NCBI GenBank assembly: GCA_051646055.1
Contig: JBOFCM010000055.1
Coordinates: forward strand, 1-64,000
Length of the DNA stretch: 64,000 nucleotides
Reading direction: 5' to 3'
From: JAGNZR01 sp051646055
Lineage (GTDB): Bacteria > Fusobacteriota > Fusobacteriia > Fusobacteriales > Fusobacteriaceae
Part shown: positions 16,782 through 26,614 of the stretch, piece after piece
Position numbering within the stretch: the stretch's first letter is position 1
Layout of the letters: the number at the start of each line of letters is the position of its first letter
Notes under the pieces: generated by a model
Databases searched by the model: none
What the model saw: the letters and a program-made list of their open reading frames with translations, nothing else
Told to the model about the DNA's origin: nothing
Translations under genes and position numbers: made by a program

Positions 16782-18189
16782 AGTCTTGTATTCCAAAATA
16801 TGATTCTGCGTTGTTATAAGATATATCTTGAACTATCTTTCCTAAAATTTCATAATTTTCAGGAAACTCACCATTTTCTACCCAACTTCCCAACAAATTA
16901 CACAATATTCTTCTGAAATACTCATGTCTCGTGTATGAAAGAAAGCTTCTAGAATCAGTTAGCATCCCTACAAATCTTGCAAGAAGCCCCAAATTCCCTA
17001 ACGCCCTCATCTGTTCAACCATTCCGTCTCTTTGGTCACAAAACCACCATCCGGATCCAAATTGAATTTTGCCTGGTATTCCACCACCTTGAAAACACCC
17101 TATCATAGTTCCTAAAACATAGTTATCTTTGGGATTCAGGCAATATAGGATTGTCTTAGGAAGCTCATCTGTCAAGTCCAACCTGTTTAAAAATTTTCCA
17201 AGCTCTAATGCATAGTTGCTGTCACCTATGGAATCAAAACCAGTGTCTGCACCTAGTTTTTCAAACATTCTATCAGAGTTATTCCTTATAGCCCCCGTAT
17301 GAATCTGCATAACCCACAATCTCTTATTATACTCCTTTCCTAACCAAACAAGGAGTTCTCCCTTGTACTTATTCACCTCTTCTAATGAAATTTTTTCTCT
17401 CTGTAACCCTTTCCAAAAAATACTTTCCAATTCTTCTTCAGTCGCTGCCTCATACACTATACTGTCCAAACCATGATCCGACACTATACACCCTGCCGAT
17501 TGAAAAAACTCCATTCTCATTTCAAGAGCTTTTTTAAGTTTACCATATGATGAAATTTCAAATCCTACAATTTCAGAAAGTTTTTTCACCCATTCTACAA
17601 ACCCCTCTTTTTCTATATTAATTCCCTTGTCAGGACGAAATGTTGGAAGAACCTTCACGCCAAAGCTCTCATCATTTTTAAGCTTTATATGGTATTCAAG
17701 GCTATCTGTCGGATCATCTGTGGTACACAAAGCAGTTACTCCAGAACGAATTATAAGATTTCTGGCACTAAATCCATCCTGTTGCAACATCTCATTACAA
17801 CAATCAAATATTTTATCTGAATTTTCAGAAGTCAACACTTCTTCTATTCCAAAATACCTCTTCAGTTCCAAATGTGTCCAGTGATAAAGCGGATTCCCTA
17901 TTGCAAGTTCTACTGTTCTCGCCCACTCTCTAAACTTCTCTCTATCGTCTGCCTGAGTTCCAGTTATTTTATCCTCCAAAACTCCATTGCTACGCATAGC
18001 CCTCCACTTATAATGATCTCCACCTAGCCATAGTTCACTTATATTTTTATATTTTTTATCTTCCCAAATTTCTTGGGGATTTAAGTGACAATGAAAATCA
18101 AATATCGGCATCTCTTTACTGTAACTGTGATATAGTTTTTTAGCTACTTCTCCTTCTAAGAGAAAATTTTCACACATAAATTTTTTCAT
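16780..18189 (-). CDS. uxaC: Glucuronate/galacturonate isomerase (UxaC)
   Basis: 469 residues, full length. Amidohydrolase-like TIM barrel with metal motif FDFHCHLNPQEI near residue 32 and the uronate isomerase end GMLTDSRSFLSYTRHEYFRRI. Converts D-galacturonate to D-tagaturonate (or D-glucuronate to D-fructuronate). UxaB nearby indicates the galacturonate branch. Last gene of the operon that begins at 27100; AGGAGG before the ATG. Confidence 0.97.
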   Translation of the reverse strand: MKKFMCENFLLEGEVAKKLYHSYSKEMPIFDFHCHLNPQEIWEDKKYKNISELWLGGDHYKWRAMRSNGVLEDKITGTQADDREKFREWARTVELAIGNPLYHWTHLELKRYFGIEEVLTSENSDKIFDCCNEMLQQDGFSARNLIIRSGVTALCTTDDPTDSLEYHIKLKNDESFGVKVLPTFRPDKGINIEKEGFVEWVKKLSEIVGFEISSYGKLKKALEMRMEFFQSAGCIVSDHGLDSIVYEAATEEELESIFWKGLQREKISLEEVNKYKGELLVWLGKEYNKRLWVMQIHTGAIRNNSDRMFEKLGADTGFDSIGDSNYALELGKFLNRLDLTDELPKTILYCLNPKDNYVLGTMIGCFQGGGIPGKIQFGSGWWFCDQRDGMVEQMRALGNLGLLARFVGMLTDSRSFLSYTRHEYFRRILCNLLGSWVENGEFPENYEILGKIVQDISYNNAESYFGIQD

Positions 18190-18203
18190 TTTTCCTCCTA
18201 ATT

Positions 18204-19502
18204 TTACTTTGCATTCACTAGAAATTCATTAACTTTATTAACTATAGTTTCTGCTGCCTCTCTCTCTGTTATTTTTCCATACCCCAACTTTTCAACAGTA
18301 TCTCTGTATAATGCTTGTAAAACTTTATTTTCAAATTTAGGACTTAGTGTCCCCCCTTGAAAGGCCAAAACCTTTTGATTTCCTTCATATGCTATTCCAT
18401 TTAAAATTCCAGCTTCTTTAAGAATTTTATCAGCTACTTTATTGGCAGGTATTCCTCTAGATGTTTTAAGAATTTTTACTCCCTCTTCATCTGTCGTTAT
18501 AAAATGGATAAATTTAGCTGCAGCTTCAGGATTTTTACTGTTTTTGTTAATTGCAAAAGCCATAGATATTTTATTAAAAGCCGATTTATGAGGTCCAAAA
18601 TCTTTAGGAAATTCTCCTACCGCTAATTTCATTGGTTTCTCCAGAGAATCTTGCCACTTTTGCGCAGCGCTATCCCATTCATAAGTTCCATCATATTCAC
18701 CCTTTATCCAAGACGGATGTTGATCAAGCGGAACATTTCCAGCTCCTGCCCTCAATGCCATTGATGGAACCACTCCATCTTTTACTAAATCAGTATAAAA
18801 CTTAAAACCATTTTCTAATTCATCTACACTATAAGACACCTGATCCCCAGTTATAAACCCTTTTCCCGTTTCCTGTTCTAATTTATAGAGAATAAGAAGA
18901 AAAGCAGCATACTGGTCTAAATCCATTGCATAGTTTCCTGCTCCTAATTTTTCTTTTAGAACTTTTGCCGAATTTTTGATTTCTTCAAAACTCGTAGGCA
19001 GCTTAAGACCAGCTTTCTCGTACATCGTCTCGTTGAAATAAAAAACCTTTCCTGTTACCCCCTGAGGAATAGCGTTTAATTTTCCATTTATAGTTGTGGC
19101 AGAAAGTAATTCCTCTGGATAATTTTCAACTTGAAGAATATCTTTCATTTTACTTAAATCATAGAATCCATCTCCATTTTTAGAAAATGTAAATAGCCAG
19201 TCCCAATTAACTTGCATAACATCCGGTGCTGTATTTCCAACTATCTGAGTAGTTATTTTTTCTACATGCCCTTGCCAACCGCTGTATTCTGGAACAATTT
19301 TTATCCCAGGATTTTTGGTTTCGAAAGCTTTTATAGCTTCTAGAGTAAGATTGTGTCTTTCATCTCCCCCCCACCATGACACTCTCAATGTTACGTCATC
19401 TTTATTTACCGGCGTTTTCGCTGTGGATTTTTCTTTTTCACCGCAGGCAGCCACCCCCAAAATCGTTATAGCTAACGCTATTTTTTTTATTTTTTCTTTC
19501 AT
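18204..19502 (-). CDS. ABC sugar-binding lipoprotein (family 1)
   Basis: 432 residues. Lipoprotein signal peptide with lipobox GVAAC (Cys about residue 20), then a family-1 extracellular binding protein (VSWWGGDERHNLTLEAI, NGKLNAIPQGVTGKVFYFNE, INKNSKNPEAAAKFIHF). Presumably binds oligogalacturonides for the two permeases at 24816-26601. It lies seven genes downstream of the operon start, far from its permeases. No ATPase gene is found in the locus. Confidence 0.92.
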   Translation of the reverse strand: MKEKIKKIALAITILGVAACGEKEKSTAKTPVNKDDVTLRVSWWGGDERHNLTLEAIKAFETKNPGIKIVPEYSGWQGHVEKITTQIVGNTAPDVMQVNWDWLFTFSKNGDGFYDLSKMKDILQVENYPEELLSATTINGKLNAIPQGVTGKVFYFNETMYEKAGLKLPTSFEEIKNSAKVLKEKLGAGNYAMDLDQYAAFLLILYKLEQETGKGFITGDQVSYSVDELENGFKFYTDLVKDGVVPSMALRAGAGNVPLDQHPSWIKGEYDGTYEWDSAAQKWQDSLEKPMKLAVGEFPKDFGPHKSAFNKISMAFAINKNSKNPEAAAKFIHFITTDEEGVKILKTSRGIPANKVADKILKEAGILNGIAYEGNQKVLAFQGGTLSPKFENKVLQALYRDTVEKLGYGKITEREAAETIVNKVNEFLVNAK

Positions 19503-19520
19503 GTCACTTCTCCTTTCCCA

Positions 19521-20357
19521 TCATATTTTTTGTAATTTTTTTATTATTTTTTCAGCTGTTTCTATTGTACTATTTTCTAAAAGAATATCAATTCCAGGTT
19601 TCTTCTCTTTGAGAATATCTATTAAAAGTTTGTAGTTAAACTCTCCAAAAGTCGCCGGAACTATCTCTATCTTTCCGTTTTTTATAATATAATCTTTAGC
19701 ATGTATAACTGCTATTTTATCCCCAAAAAGCCGGAACGACTCTCGGATAATCTCATCCTGGGAATGATAATTTTTCTCTGTTAAAAAATTTACAGGGTCA
19801 AATATCACGACCAAATTTTCACTCTTCATCTGATCCAAAACTCTTTTCATTTTTTTAGGGGTATTAACTATATGGGTGGCTACACCTTCTATACCCACTA
19901 AAACTCCCAATTTTTCAGCATGTTTAAGAATAATTTTCAACGTTTCTATAAATCTGTCAAAAGCTTCCTCACTTTCATTTTCCACGGTATATCTATATTC
20001 TCTGTTATAGCACCCTGTCTCTGTTCCGACAATAGCATTCCCTATAAATTTTGAAAGCCGAAGATGCTCTTTGAATTTCTCAATCTCTCTCAACATCATT
20101 TCATCATCTGGATTAGCCATATTTATATATGAACCTAAAACAGATACATCTAAATCATGTTTTTTAAGATTAGCTCCTATAAAATTTCCCAATCCTGGTG
20201 TCAGCTTCCCTTCCAAGTTTTCCATACCATGAAAAGATTTATTCAGAGCCAACTGTATAGATTGTGCTCCCTTAACTTTTATCATTTCGCAAAGTTCAGA
20301 GAGATTTTCTAAAGAATATTTCCCCATATCATGAGCTCTTATCCCTATTCTTAACAT
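19521..20357 (-). CDS. Sugar phosphate isomerase/epimerase-type TIM-barrel protein
   Basis: 278 residues of the xylose-isomerase-like/AP-endonuclease-2 fold. Metal ligands are suggested by Glu in VGIEGVATH, Asp in FDPVNFL, His in VIHAKDY and Glu in LLENSTIE. Sits between uxaA and the binding protein gene within the uronate operon. Probably isomerises or epimerises a sugar acid of this pathway; the exact reaction cannot be told. Confidence 0.85.
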   Translation of the reverse strand: MLRIGIRAHDMGKYSLENLSELCEMIKVKGAQSIQLALNKSFHGMENLEGKLTPGLGNFIGANLKKHDLDVSVLGSYINMANPDDEMMLREIEKFKEHLRLSKFIGNAIVGTETGCYNREYRYTVENESEEAFDRFIETLKIILKHAEKLGVLVGIEGVATHIVNTPKKMKRVLDQMKSENLVVIFDPVNFLTEKNYHSQDEIIRESFRLFGDKIAVIHAKDYIIKNGKIEIVPATFGEFNYKLLIDILKEKKPGIDILLENSTIETAEKIIKKLQKI

Positions 20358-20366
20358 GCTGCCTCC

Positions 20367-21845
20367 TTACAATGTCACTCCAGTTTTAAATATTGCCAAT
20401 TCCTTAAAGTTGTTTTTCTCGTTATTCACTTTTTTACCATCAGCAATTTCCACAATAAAATCAACAAACTCTTCTAGCATATCTTCCATAGTAACATCCT
20501 TTGAAACAAGTTTCCCAGCATCAAAATCTATCCATCTTTTTTTTAACTGAGCCAATGGGGTATTGGTGGAAATTTTTACCGTAGGAACAAAACCTCCATA
20601 AGGATTTCCACGCCCAGTTGTGAAAAGAACCATTTGGCATCCAGCTGCCGCCAAAGCTGTAGTAGCTACAAGATCATTTCCAGGAGATTCAAGAAGATTA
20701 AGTCCTTTGCATTTTAAAATTTCTCCATATCCAAGCACATCTTTAACTAATGTTGTTCCAGATTTCTCTGTACACCCGAGAGATTTTTCTTCCAAAGTTG
20801 TTATTCCTCCCTTTTTATTTCCAGGAGATGGATTTTCGTATATTACCTGATTATGGGATAGGAAAAATTCTTTAAATTCATTTACTAAAGTGACAGTCTT
20901 TTGGAAAACTTCCATATTTTCGCATCTTTCCATTAGAAGATGCTCCGCTCCAAACATCTCAGGAACCTCCGTAAGAACTGTTGTCCCTCCATTGTTTATT
21001 ATATAATCCGAAAATTTCCCTAAAAGAGGGTTTGCAGTTATTCCAGAGAAACCGTCAGAACCACCACATTCAAGGCCAAAAGAAAGTTCTGAAAGTTTCC
21101 CTTTTTCTCTTCTATCCTTTCTCATATTTTCATAAAGTTCACCCAGGATTTTTTTTATCTCTTCTATTTCGTCCTCTACTTCTTGAGCTACAAGAAATTT
21201 TGTTCTCTTTCTATCGTATTCTCCCAAAGTTTCTTCAAATACAGAAATCTGATTATTCTCACACCCCACCCCCAGAACCAACACGCCTCCACAATTAGGA
21301 TGTTTTATGAGATCTTGAAGTATAGTTCTTGTGTTAACATGGTCATCTCCCATCTGAGAGCATCCATAATTATGAGTCATTACATTCACTCCATCTATCT
21401 CTTCAAGAGAGTTCTCCTGTTGAAACTCATTCATAGCTATTTTAGCTATCCCATTCACACATCCAACAGTAGGAACTATCCATAATTCATTTCTAATTCC
21501 TATTTTCCCATTTCCTCGTCTATAAATCTCTATCTCTCTATCAAAGCCTTTAAAAGAATTTGCATATGGTTTCTGCAAATATTTATACTTACCAAGATTA
21601 TGTAAATTAGTTTTAAGATTGTGGGTATGAATCCAACTTCCTCTTTTTATATCTTGAGTAGCACACCCTATACTCTGCCCATACTTAACCACATGTTTAC
21701 CTTTCAATATATCCTCTGTCGCCACTTTATGGCCGATTGGAATTTCCTCCAACACTTGAATATTTTCAATTACAGCACCAGCTTCAATTTTTTCAATAGC
21801 GATAAATACGTTATCTTTTTTATGAATTTTTATATATTTCTTCAT
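20367..21845 (-). CDS. uxaA: Altronate dehydratase (UxaA)
   Basis: 492 residues: N-terminal SAF-like domain (about 1-90) fused to the dehydratase domain, the usual single-chain UxaA layout. Conserved stretches: VGCVNGIAKIAMNEFQ, THNYGCSQMGDDH, ECGGSDGFSGITANP, and the C-terminal GRGNPYGGFVPTVKISTN. Dehydrates D-altronate to KDG, with an Fe/Mn requirement known for the family. Start overlaps the uxaB stop by 4 bases, so translation is coupled. Confidence 0.96.
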   Translation of the reverse strand: MKKYIKIHKKDNVFIAIEKIEAGAVIENIQVLEEIPIGHKVATEDILKGKHVVKYGQSIGCATQDIKRGSWIHTHNLKTNLHNLGKYKYLQKPYANSFKGFDREIEIYRRGNGKIGIRNELWIVPTVGCVNGIAKIAMNEFQQENSLEEIDGVNVMTHNYGCSQMGDDHVNTRTILQDLIKHPNCGGVLVLGVGCENNQISVFEETLGEYDRKRTKFLVAQEVEDEIEEIKKILGELYENMRKDRREKGKLSELSFGLECGGSDGFSGITANPLLGKFSDYIINNGGTTVLTEVPEMFGAEHLLMERCENMEVFQKTVTLVNEFKEFFLSHNQVIYENPSPGNKKGGITTLEEKSLGCTEKSGTTLVKDVLGYGEILKCKGLNLLESPGNDLVATTALAAAGCQMVLFTTGRGNPYGGFVPTVKISTNTPLAQLKKRWIDFDAGKLVSKDVTMEDMLEEFVDFIVEIADGKKVNNEKNNFKELAIFKTGVTL

Positions 21846-23293
21846 AATTCACCCTTTTCAAGAATAGTTCTTACTCCTTTTTTTTCTATTCTGTATATAT
21901 CAGTAGCCAATTTTTCTACGAAACCTGGTACCTCATTCAATTTATAACCCCAATGATCTAGAGATGCTATAGCACAAGCTATTTTCTTAGCCACTTCAAG
22001 AGTTCCATCATACGAATCCCATAAATTTTTATAAATATCTAAAAATCTCTGCTCATCGTTCAACGGAATCATTTGATTTTCACGTTTTCCTCTGTAAAAA
22101 ACCACAAGAGCAGCAAGAGAGAACACCATATGCTTCGGAAGTTTTTTCTTCTCCTCAATATATGTAATCATCTGCGGAAGAATTCTAGTTTTAAATTTAA
22201 ACATTGAATTAAGAGATATAGAAAGAAGTTCATGCTTCACAAATGGATTGCTAAATCTTTTTATGACAGAATCTGCAAACTCTTCAAGTTCTTTTTTATC
22301 CATATCAAGAGAGGGGATTATCTCTTCTCCGATAAGATTTTCTAAAAATTTTCTTATATAATCATCATCCAAACTTTCTTTAACTCTATCTATACCACAC
22401 AGATAACTTACAGGAACCAGAGCCGTATGAGCACCATTCAAAATCCCAACTTTTCTTTCTTTATAGGATTTTATATCCTCTACTACCTTTATATTCAGTC
22501 CCGAATCTTTAATAGAAAGTTTATCCTCAAGCCATTTAGGACCCTGGATTACAAAAAGATGAAAATATTCTCCTGCCACCATAAATTTATCCTGATAACC
22601 GAGTTCCTTCTCTAAAGTTTCTTTTTCATCTCTAGGATAACCTGTAACTATTCTATCTACTAAAGATGAGCACCATGTATTCCTGTTTTCCAACCAATTT
22701 ATGAATTCTATTTCTAGATTCCAAAGTTCACAGTATTGAAAAACTATTTTTTTCAGCTCTTCTCCATTATAATCTATTAGTTCACAAGGGATTATTATCA
22801 ATCCTTTAGTTGCATCTCCCTTGAAATATTTATACCTCATATGCAAAAATTTTGTTAACTTCCCAGGAAAAGATACCTGTGGTTCCATTTGGTATTTATC
22901 CTCACTGTTAAAAACTATCCCTGCCTCTGTTGTATTGGAAAATACAAATTCCAAATCTGGATTTAGAAAAGTTTCTATCACCTTTGAGTATTCAGTATAA
23001 ACATTTAACTCTCTGTTTACAGACGAGATTATTCTTTTATTATCAATAAGTTTCCCCTCTTCGTCTATTCCACGAATTATAGTTGTATATAATCCATCTT
23101 GAGTACTCAGCGAAGGTGGAAATTTTGTATCAATAGGACGGACAACAGTTATTCCCGCATCCAGTCCTTTTTTTTCATTCAGTATATCCAATTGCCAATC
23201 TATGAAACAACGCAGAAAGTTTCCTTCTCCGAACTGCACCACTCTCTCGCTATATTTTTTCATCCCCTGAAAATTGCCTCTATTTAATATCAT
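21842..23293 (-). CDS. uxaB: Tagaturonate reductase (UxaB)
   Basis: 483 residues of the mannitol dehydrogenase/UxaB family: N-terminal VQFGEGNFLRCFIDWQLD cofactor region, the KVGILNGAHTALVP catalytic Lys/Asn region, and the family length. Reduces D-tagaturonate to D-altronate with NADH, between UxaC and UxaA. Overlaps GH28 upstream by 14 bases and uxaA downstream by 4. Confidence 0.95.
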   Translation of the reverse strand: MILNRGNFQGMKKYSERVVQFGEGNFLRCFIDWQLDILNEKKGLDAGITVVRPIDTKFPPSLSTQDGLYTTIIRGIDEEGKLIDNKRIISSVNRELNVYTEYSKVIETFLNPDLEFVFSNTTEAGIVFNSEDKYQMEPQVSFPGKLTKFLHMRYKYFKGDATKGLIIIPCELIDYNGEELKKIVFQYCELWNLEIEFINWLENRNTWCSSLVDRIVTGYPRDEKETLEKELGYQDKFMVAGEYFHLFVIQGPKWLEDKLSIKDSGLNIKVVEDIKSYKERKVGILNGAHTALVPVSYLCGIDRVKESLDDDYIRKFLENLIGEEIIPSLDMDKKELEEFADSVIKRFSNPFVKHELLSISLNSMFKFKTRILPQMITYIEEKKKLPKHMVFSLAALVVFYRGKRENQMIPLNDEQRFLDIYKNLWDSYDGTLEVAKKIACAIASLDHWGYKLNEVPGFVEKLATDIYRIEKKGVRTILEKGEL

Positions 23294-24812
23294 ATTCCTC
23301 TCCCTCTATCCCTTTAAGCTCTACATTTTTTATATTGAGATTTTTTATGTTTTCCAATATAAATCCTCGCTTCTTTACCACAGGACAATTTAAAAACATT
23401 TCTACATCCCCAGCCTTTACCTCTTCCGAATCAATTTCAATGTACAAATTTTCTAAATTCAAATTTTCTATGGGTTTTTCTGGTAATCCAGCTATATATC
23501 CAGCCGCTATTTTCACGCCTGTTGCTTTTATATTTTTATAAGTAATATTTTTTATTGCTGGGGTTCTTTCATCCACACAAAGAATTTTCCGGGTGGCAAC
23601 ATATTCACTCTTCCCATCAGGGTCGCAGAAATAAAAAGGATTTACGGTAAATGGGGTCGCCACATTTATCATTTCTATATTCTCTGCATAGATTTCATCT
23701 ATTATCCCATCTTCTCCTCTTCCTCTTCTAGTCTTCATTCTTATTCCTCTGTCTGTATGATAAAATACACAGTTGCTTATTCTCACATTTTTTACCCCAC
23801 CAGCCATTTCACTTCCTATAACTACAGCTCCATGGCCAAATTTCATAAGAGAGTTTCTTATCACAACATTTTCAGTAGGAATCTTATATTTTTTCCCCAT
23901 ATATATTTTCCCAGATTTTATCGCTATACAATCATCTCCCACAGAAAATTTAACACCTAAAATCGTCACATCTCTACATGATTCAGGATCTATTCCATCT
24001 GTATTAGGTGAATTATCTGGGTTTTCTATTGTAAGATTTAAGAATTTAATTCCTTGACAAAAATAAGGATGGACTGTCCAAGAGGGGGAGTTTTGTATTG
24101 TTACTCCTTCCACAGTTATATTTTTACATCTGTTAAGAAAAATTGTCCTAGGACGCCAAGCTAACTTCTTTTTCATTTTAGGATTTTTCCACCATGTTTC
24201 GGTGCCCCCTCCACCATCTATAATTCCCTCTCCTACTATACTTATATTTTCTACGTCTATTCCATTAACTACACCCGCATATATGTCCAGCGGATTCCCT
24301 TCCCAGCTTCCATAATTGAATTCCTCTCCATTCTTTCCATCTACAATTCCAGGGAGAACAGAGTAATTTTCAATATCTCCAGAACCTTGGAGAACAGCTC
24401 CCACGGCAATCTCTAAAGTCATATGACTTTTTAAAAATATGGAATTCACCTTATAAATACCTTCCGAGAGATATACCGTGCCATTTTTAGGGCAGGCAGC
24501 TATAGCTGTCTGTATGGCTAAAGTATCATCTTTCTTCCCATCTCCTGCTGCTCCGAATTTTTTCACTCCCAATCGGACACTTTCCCTAAGAGTTCTAAAA
24601 TAATCTTTACCTAACAGAATCCCTTTCTCTTTTAGTTCTATCAGATATTCAGTCTCTGGAATCAAATTGTGAAGAGAGAAGCTGTTCCGCTCCTCTTCCC
24701 TCATAAATTTTCCATTTAGATAAATATCTATTTTTTTTCCTGAAAAATAGCATTTATAATTTTCAATTTCAAAGCTTCCACTTCTTGATGTTATATTTTG
24801 AATTCTAAGCAT
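23280..24812 (-). CDS. GH28 polygalacturonase, cytoplasmic
   Basis: 510 residues. Right-handed beta-helix enzyme with all GH28 motifs: NTDGID (catalytic Asp), GDDCIAIKSG (catalytic Asp pair), GHGAVVIGSEMAGG and RGIRMKTRRG. Residues about 1-85 form a small N-terminal beta domain (fibronectin-III-like) before VKKFGAAGDGKKDDT. There is no signal peptide, so it probably acts as an exo-enzyme releasing galacturonate from imported oligomers. Embedded between transporter and uxaB genes. Confidence 0.94.
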   Translation of the reverse strand: MLRIQNITSRSGSFEIENYKCYFSGKKIDIYLNGKFMREEERNSFSLHNLIPETEYLIELKEKGILLGKDYFRTLRESVRLGVKKFGAAGDGKKDDTLAIQTAIAACPKNGTVYLSEGIYKVNSIFLKSHMTLEIAVGAVLQGSGDIENYSVLPGIVDGKNGEEFNYGSWEGNPLDIYAGVVNGIDVENISIVGEGIIDGGGGTETWWKNPKMKKKLAWRPRTIFLNRCKNITVEGVTIQNSPSWTVHPYFCQGIKFLNLTIENPDNSPNTDGIDPESCRDVTILGVKFSVGDDCIAIKSGKIYMGKKYKIPTENVVIRNSLMKFGHGAVVIGSEMAGGVKNVRISNCVFYHTDRGIRMKTRRGRGEDGIIDEIYAENIEMINVATPFTVNPFYFCDPDGKSEYVATRKILCVDERTPAIKNITYKNIKATGVKIAAGYIAGLPEKPIENLNLENLYIEIDSEEVKAGDVEMFLNCPVVKKRGFILENIKNLNIKNVELKGIEGEEYDIK

Positions 24813-24815
24813 ATT

Positions 24816-25721
24816 TTACCCCTTGACACTTCCGGCTGTAATTCCATCTACAAAGTGACGTTGAGCAGAGAAGAATACAATAAGTGACGGTATTAAAGCT
24901 ATTATAGACATGGCAATTACCTGATTCCATTGAGTAGTTGAACTCGAATCCATAGAAAGTTTAAGTGCTATCGCCACTGGGTATTTCTCTACACTGTTCA
25001 GGTAGATAAGAGGACCTAAGAAATCATTCATAGACCACATAAATTGGAACAGTGAAACAGAAATAAGCGCCGGTTTTAAAACTGGAATCAAAATATAAAT
25101 CAAAGTTTGAAAACTATTACATCCATCTATACATGCTGCTTCCTCTAAATCTTTCGGTATTCCTCTCATAAACTGTATCAGCATAAATACGAAGAAAGTA
25201 TCTGTTGCAAAAGCCGCAGGTACAAACAGCGGATAGAAACTGTTCAACCATCCGAAATCTCTAAACATAAGGAATTGAGGTATTCTCAAAACTATATTCG
25301 GAAGTAGAAGTGTTGATATAAGTATCGCAAACATAATTTTTTTTCCTGCAAAACGGAATCTCGCAAAACCATAAGCTGTTAGGGTACACGATATTACAGT
25401 AAATATCACTTTCGGTATAACTATTTTGAAAGTATTGACGAAATATTTAGCAAAAGTATATTGAGTCGACGTTTCCCATCCCTTTACATAGCCGGAAAAA
25501 TCAAATTGTTTAGGTATAAATCCCGCACTTGTAAATATCTCTGAATTACTTTTAAAGGATGCTCCCAATAACCATATCAGCGGATAGAGCATTACAAATC
25601 CAACCAATATAAGCAAAAAATAACGTATTCCTGCATTTATAATCGCCTTTCTCCTATTATTTGACAACCTCTTTTTGTTAAGAGCTTCTATATCCAATAC
25701 TTGAACCTTTTGTGAACTCAT
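24816..25721 (-). CDS. Carbohydrate ABC permease (MalG/UgpE type)
   Basis: 301 residues, six membrane segments, with the EAA loop EEAACIDGCNSFQTLIYILIP that contacts the ATPase. The frame opens at 25739, but GGGAGG precedes the ATG at 25721, which also avoids overlap with the upstream gene. Pairs with the permease at 25726-26601 for oligogalacturonide uptake. Confidence 0.93.
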   Translation of the reverse strand: MSSQKVQVLDIEALNKKRLSNNRRKAIINAGIRYFLLILVGFVMLYPLIWLLGASFKSNSEIFTSAGFIPKQFDFSGYVKGWETSTQYTFAKYFVNTFKIVIPKVIFTVISCTLTAYGFARFRFAGKKIMFAILISTLLLPNIVLRIPQFLMFRDFGWLNSFYPLFVPAAFATDTFFVFMLIQFMRGIPKDLEEAACIDGCNSFQTLIYILIPVLKPALISVSLFQFMWSMNDFLGPLIYLNSVEKYPVAIALKLSMDSSSTTQWNQVIAMSIIALIPSLIVFFSAQRHFVDGITAGSVKG

Positions 25722-25725
25722 CCTA

Positions 25726-26601
25726 TTATTCCTCCCCATCTGAATAGTGTACCCAGTGTTTCTGGCTGCTAAATGTTATAGCAGTAAATATCATAATTAT
25801 TAAAAATAAAAACCACGACATAGCACTTCCATAACCCATCTTATAATAACCGAAAGTATTTTCATATATCATAAGCGGAAGAAGGTAAGTGGATTTCAAA
25901 GGTCCTCCTCCAGTTATAATATAAGGCGCATTAAACTCTTGGAATGCCTGAACAAGTTGCATTATAAAATTAAAAAATATTACAGGAGTAATCATCGGAA
26001 CTGTTATAGATATAAAAGTTCTAAATTTTGAAGCTCCATCTATTTTAGCGGCTTCATATAGATCTTCTGGTATATTTTTCAGAGCCGCAAGGAATATAAC
26101 CATAGCAGACCCAAATTGCCAAGAACGTAATAAACTTATTGTAAAAAGAGCATACCTAGGATCTCCAAGCCAACTGATTCCCTCTATTCCAAAAACTCCG
26201 AGAGCTATATTTACAAGTCCGGTATCTGCGAAAAGAAATTTCCAAAGTACCGAGATTGCTACACTGCCTCCTAAAATCGAAGGAATATAATAGGCTGTAC
26301 GAAATATATTTACACCTTTAAGCTTAAAATTCAGTATATGAGCTATAAAAAGTGCAAATGCTAATTTCACAGGCACAGTCATAAAAACATATTTTATAGT
26401 ATTCATAAAACTTTTTAAAAAGAGTTCATCTTGGAACATATCTCTATAATTTTTTAGCCCTATAAAACTCGCCTCATCTATAAGATTATAATCTGTAAAA
26501 CTTATCACAAAAGATGATACAAATGGAAATAAACTAAAAACAAGTATTCCAATTATCCATGGAAGTATATATAAATAACCTGTGTATTTCGAATGTTTCA
26601 T
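25726..26601 (-). CDS. Carbohydrate ABC permease (MalF/UgpA type)
   Basis: 291 residues, six membrane segments, N-terminal GYLYILPWIIGILVF typical of UgpA-like permeases, and the EAA loop EDLYEAAKIDGASKFRTFIS. Stop is 4 bases before the next gene's start. With its partner and the lipoprotein at 18204-19502 it lacks only an ATPase. Confidence 0.94.
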   Translation of the reverse strand: MKHSKYTGYLYILPWIIGILVFSLFPFVSSFVISFTDYNLIDEASFIGLKNYRDMFQDELFLKSFMNTIKYVFMTVPVKLAFALFIAHILNFKLKGVNIFRTAYYIPSILGGSVAISVLWKFLFADTGLVNIALGVFGIEGISWLGDPRYALFTISLLRSWQFGSAMVIFLAALKNIPEDLYEAAKIDGASKFRTFISITVPMITPVIFFNFIMQLVQAFQEFNAPYIITGGGPLKSTYLLPLMIYENTFGYYKMGYGSAMSWFLFLIIMIFTAITFSSQKHWVHYSDGEE

Positions 26602-26614
26602 TTTTCCTCCAATT

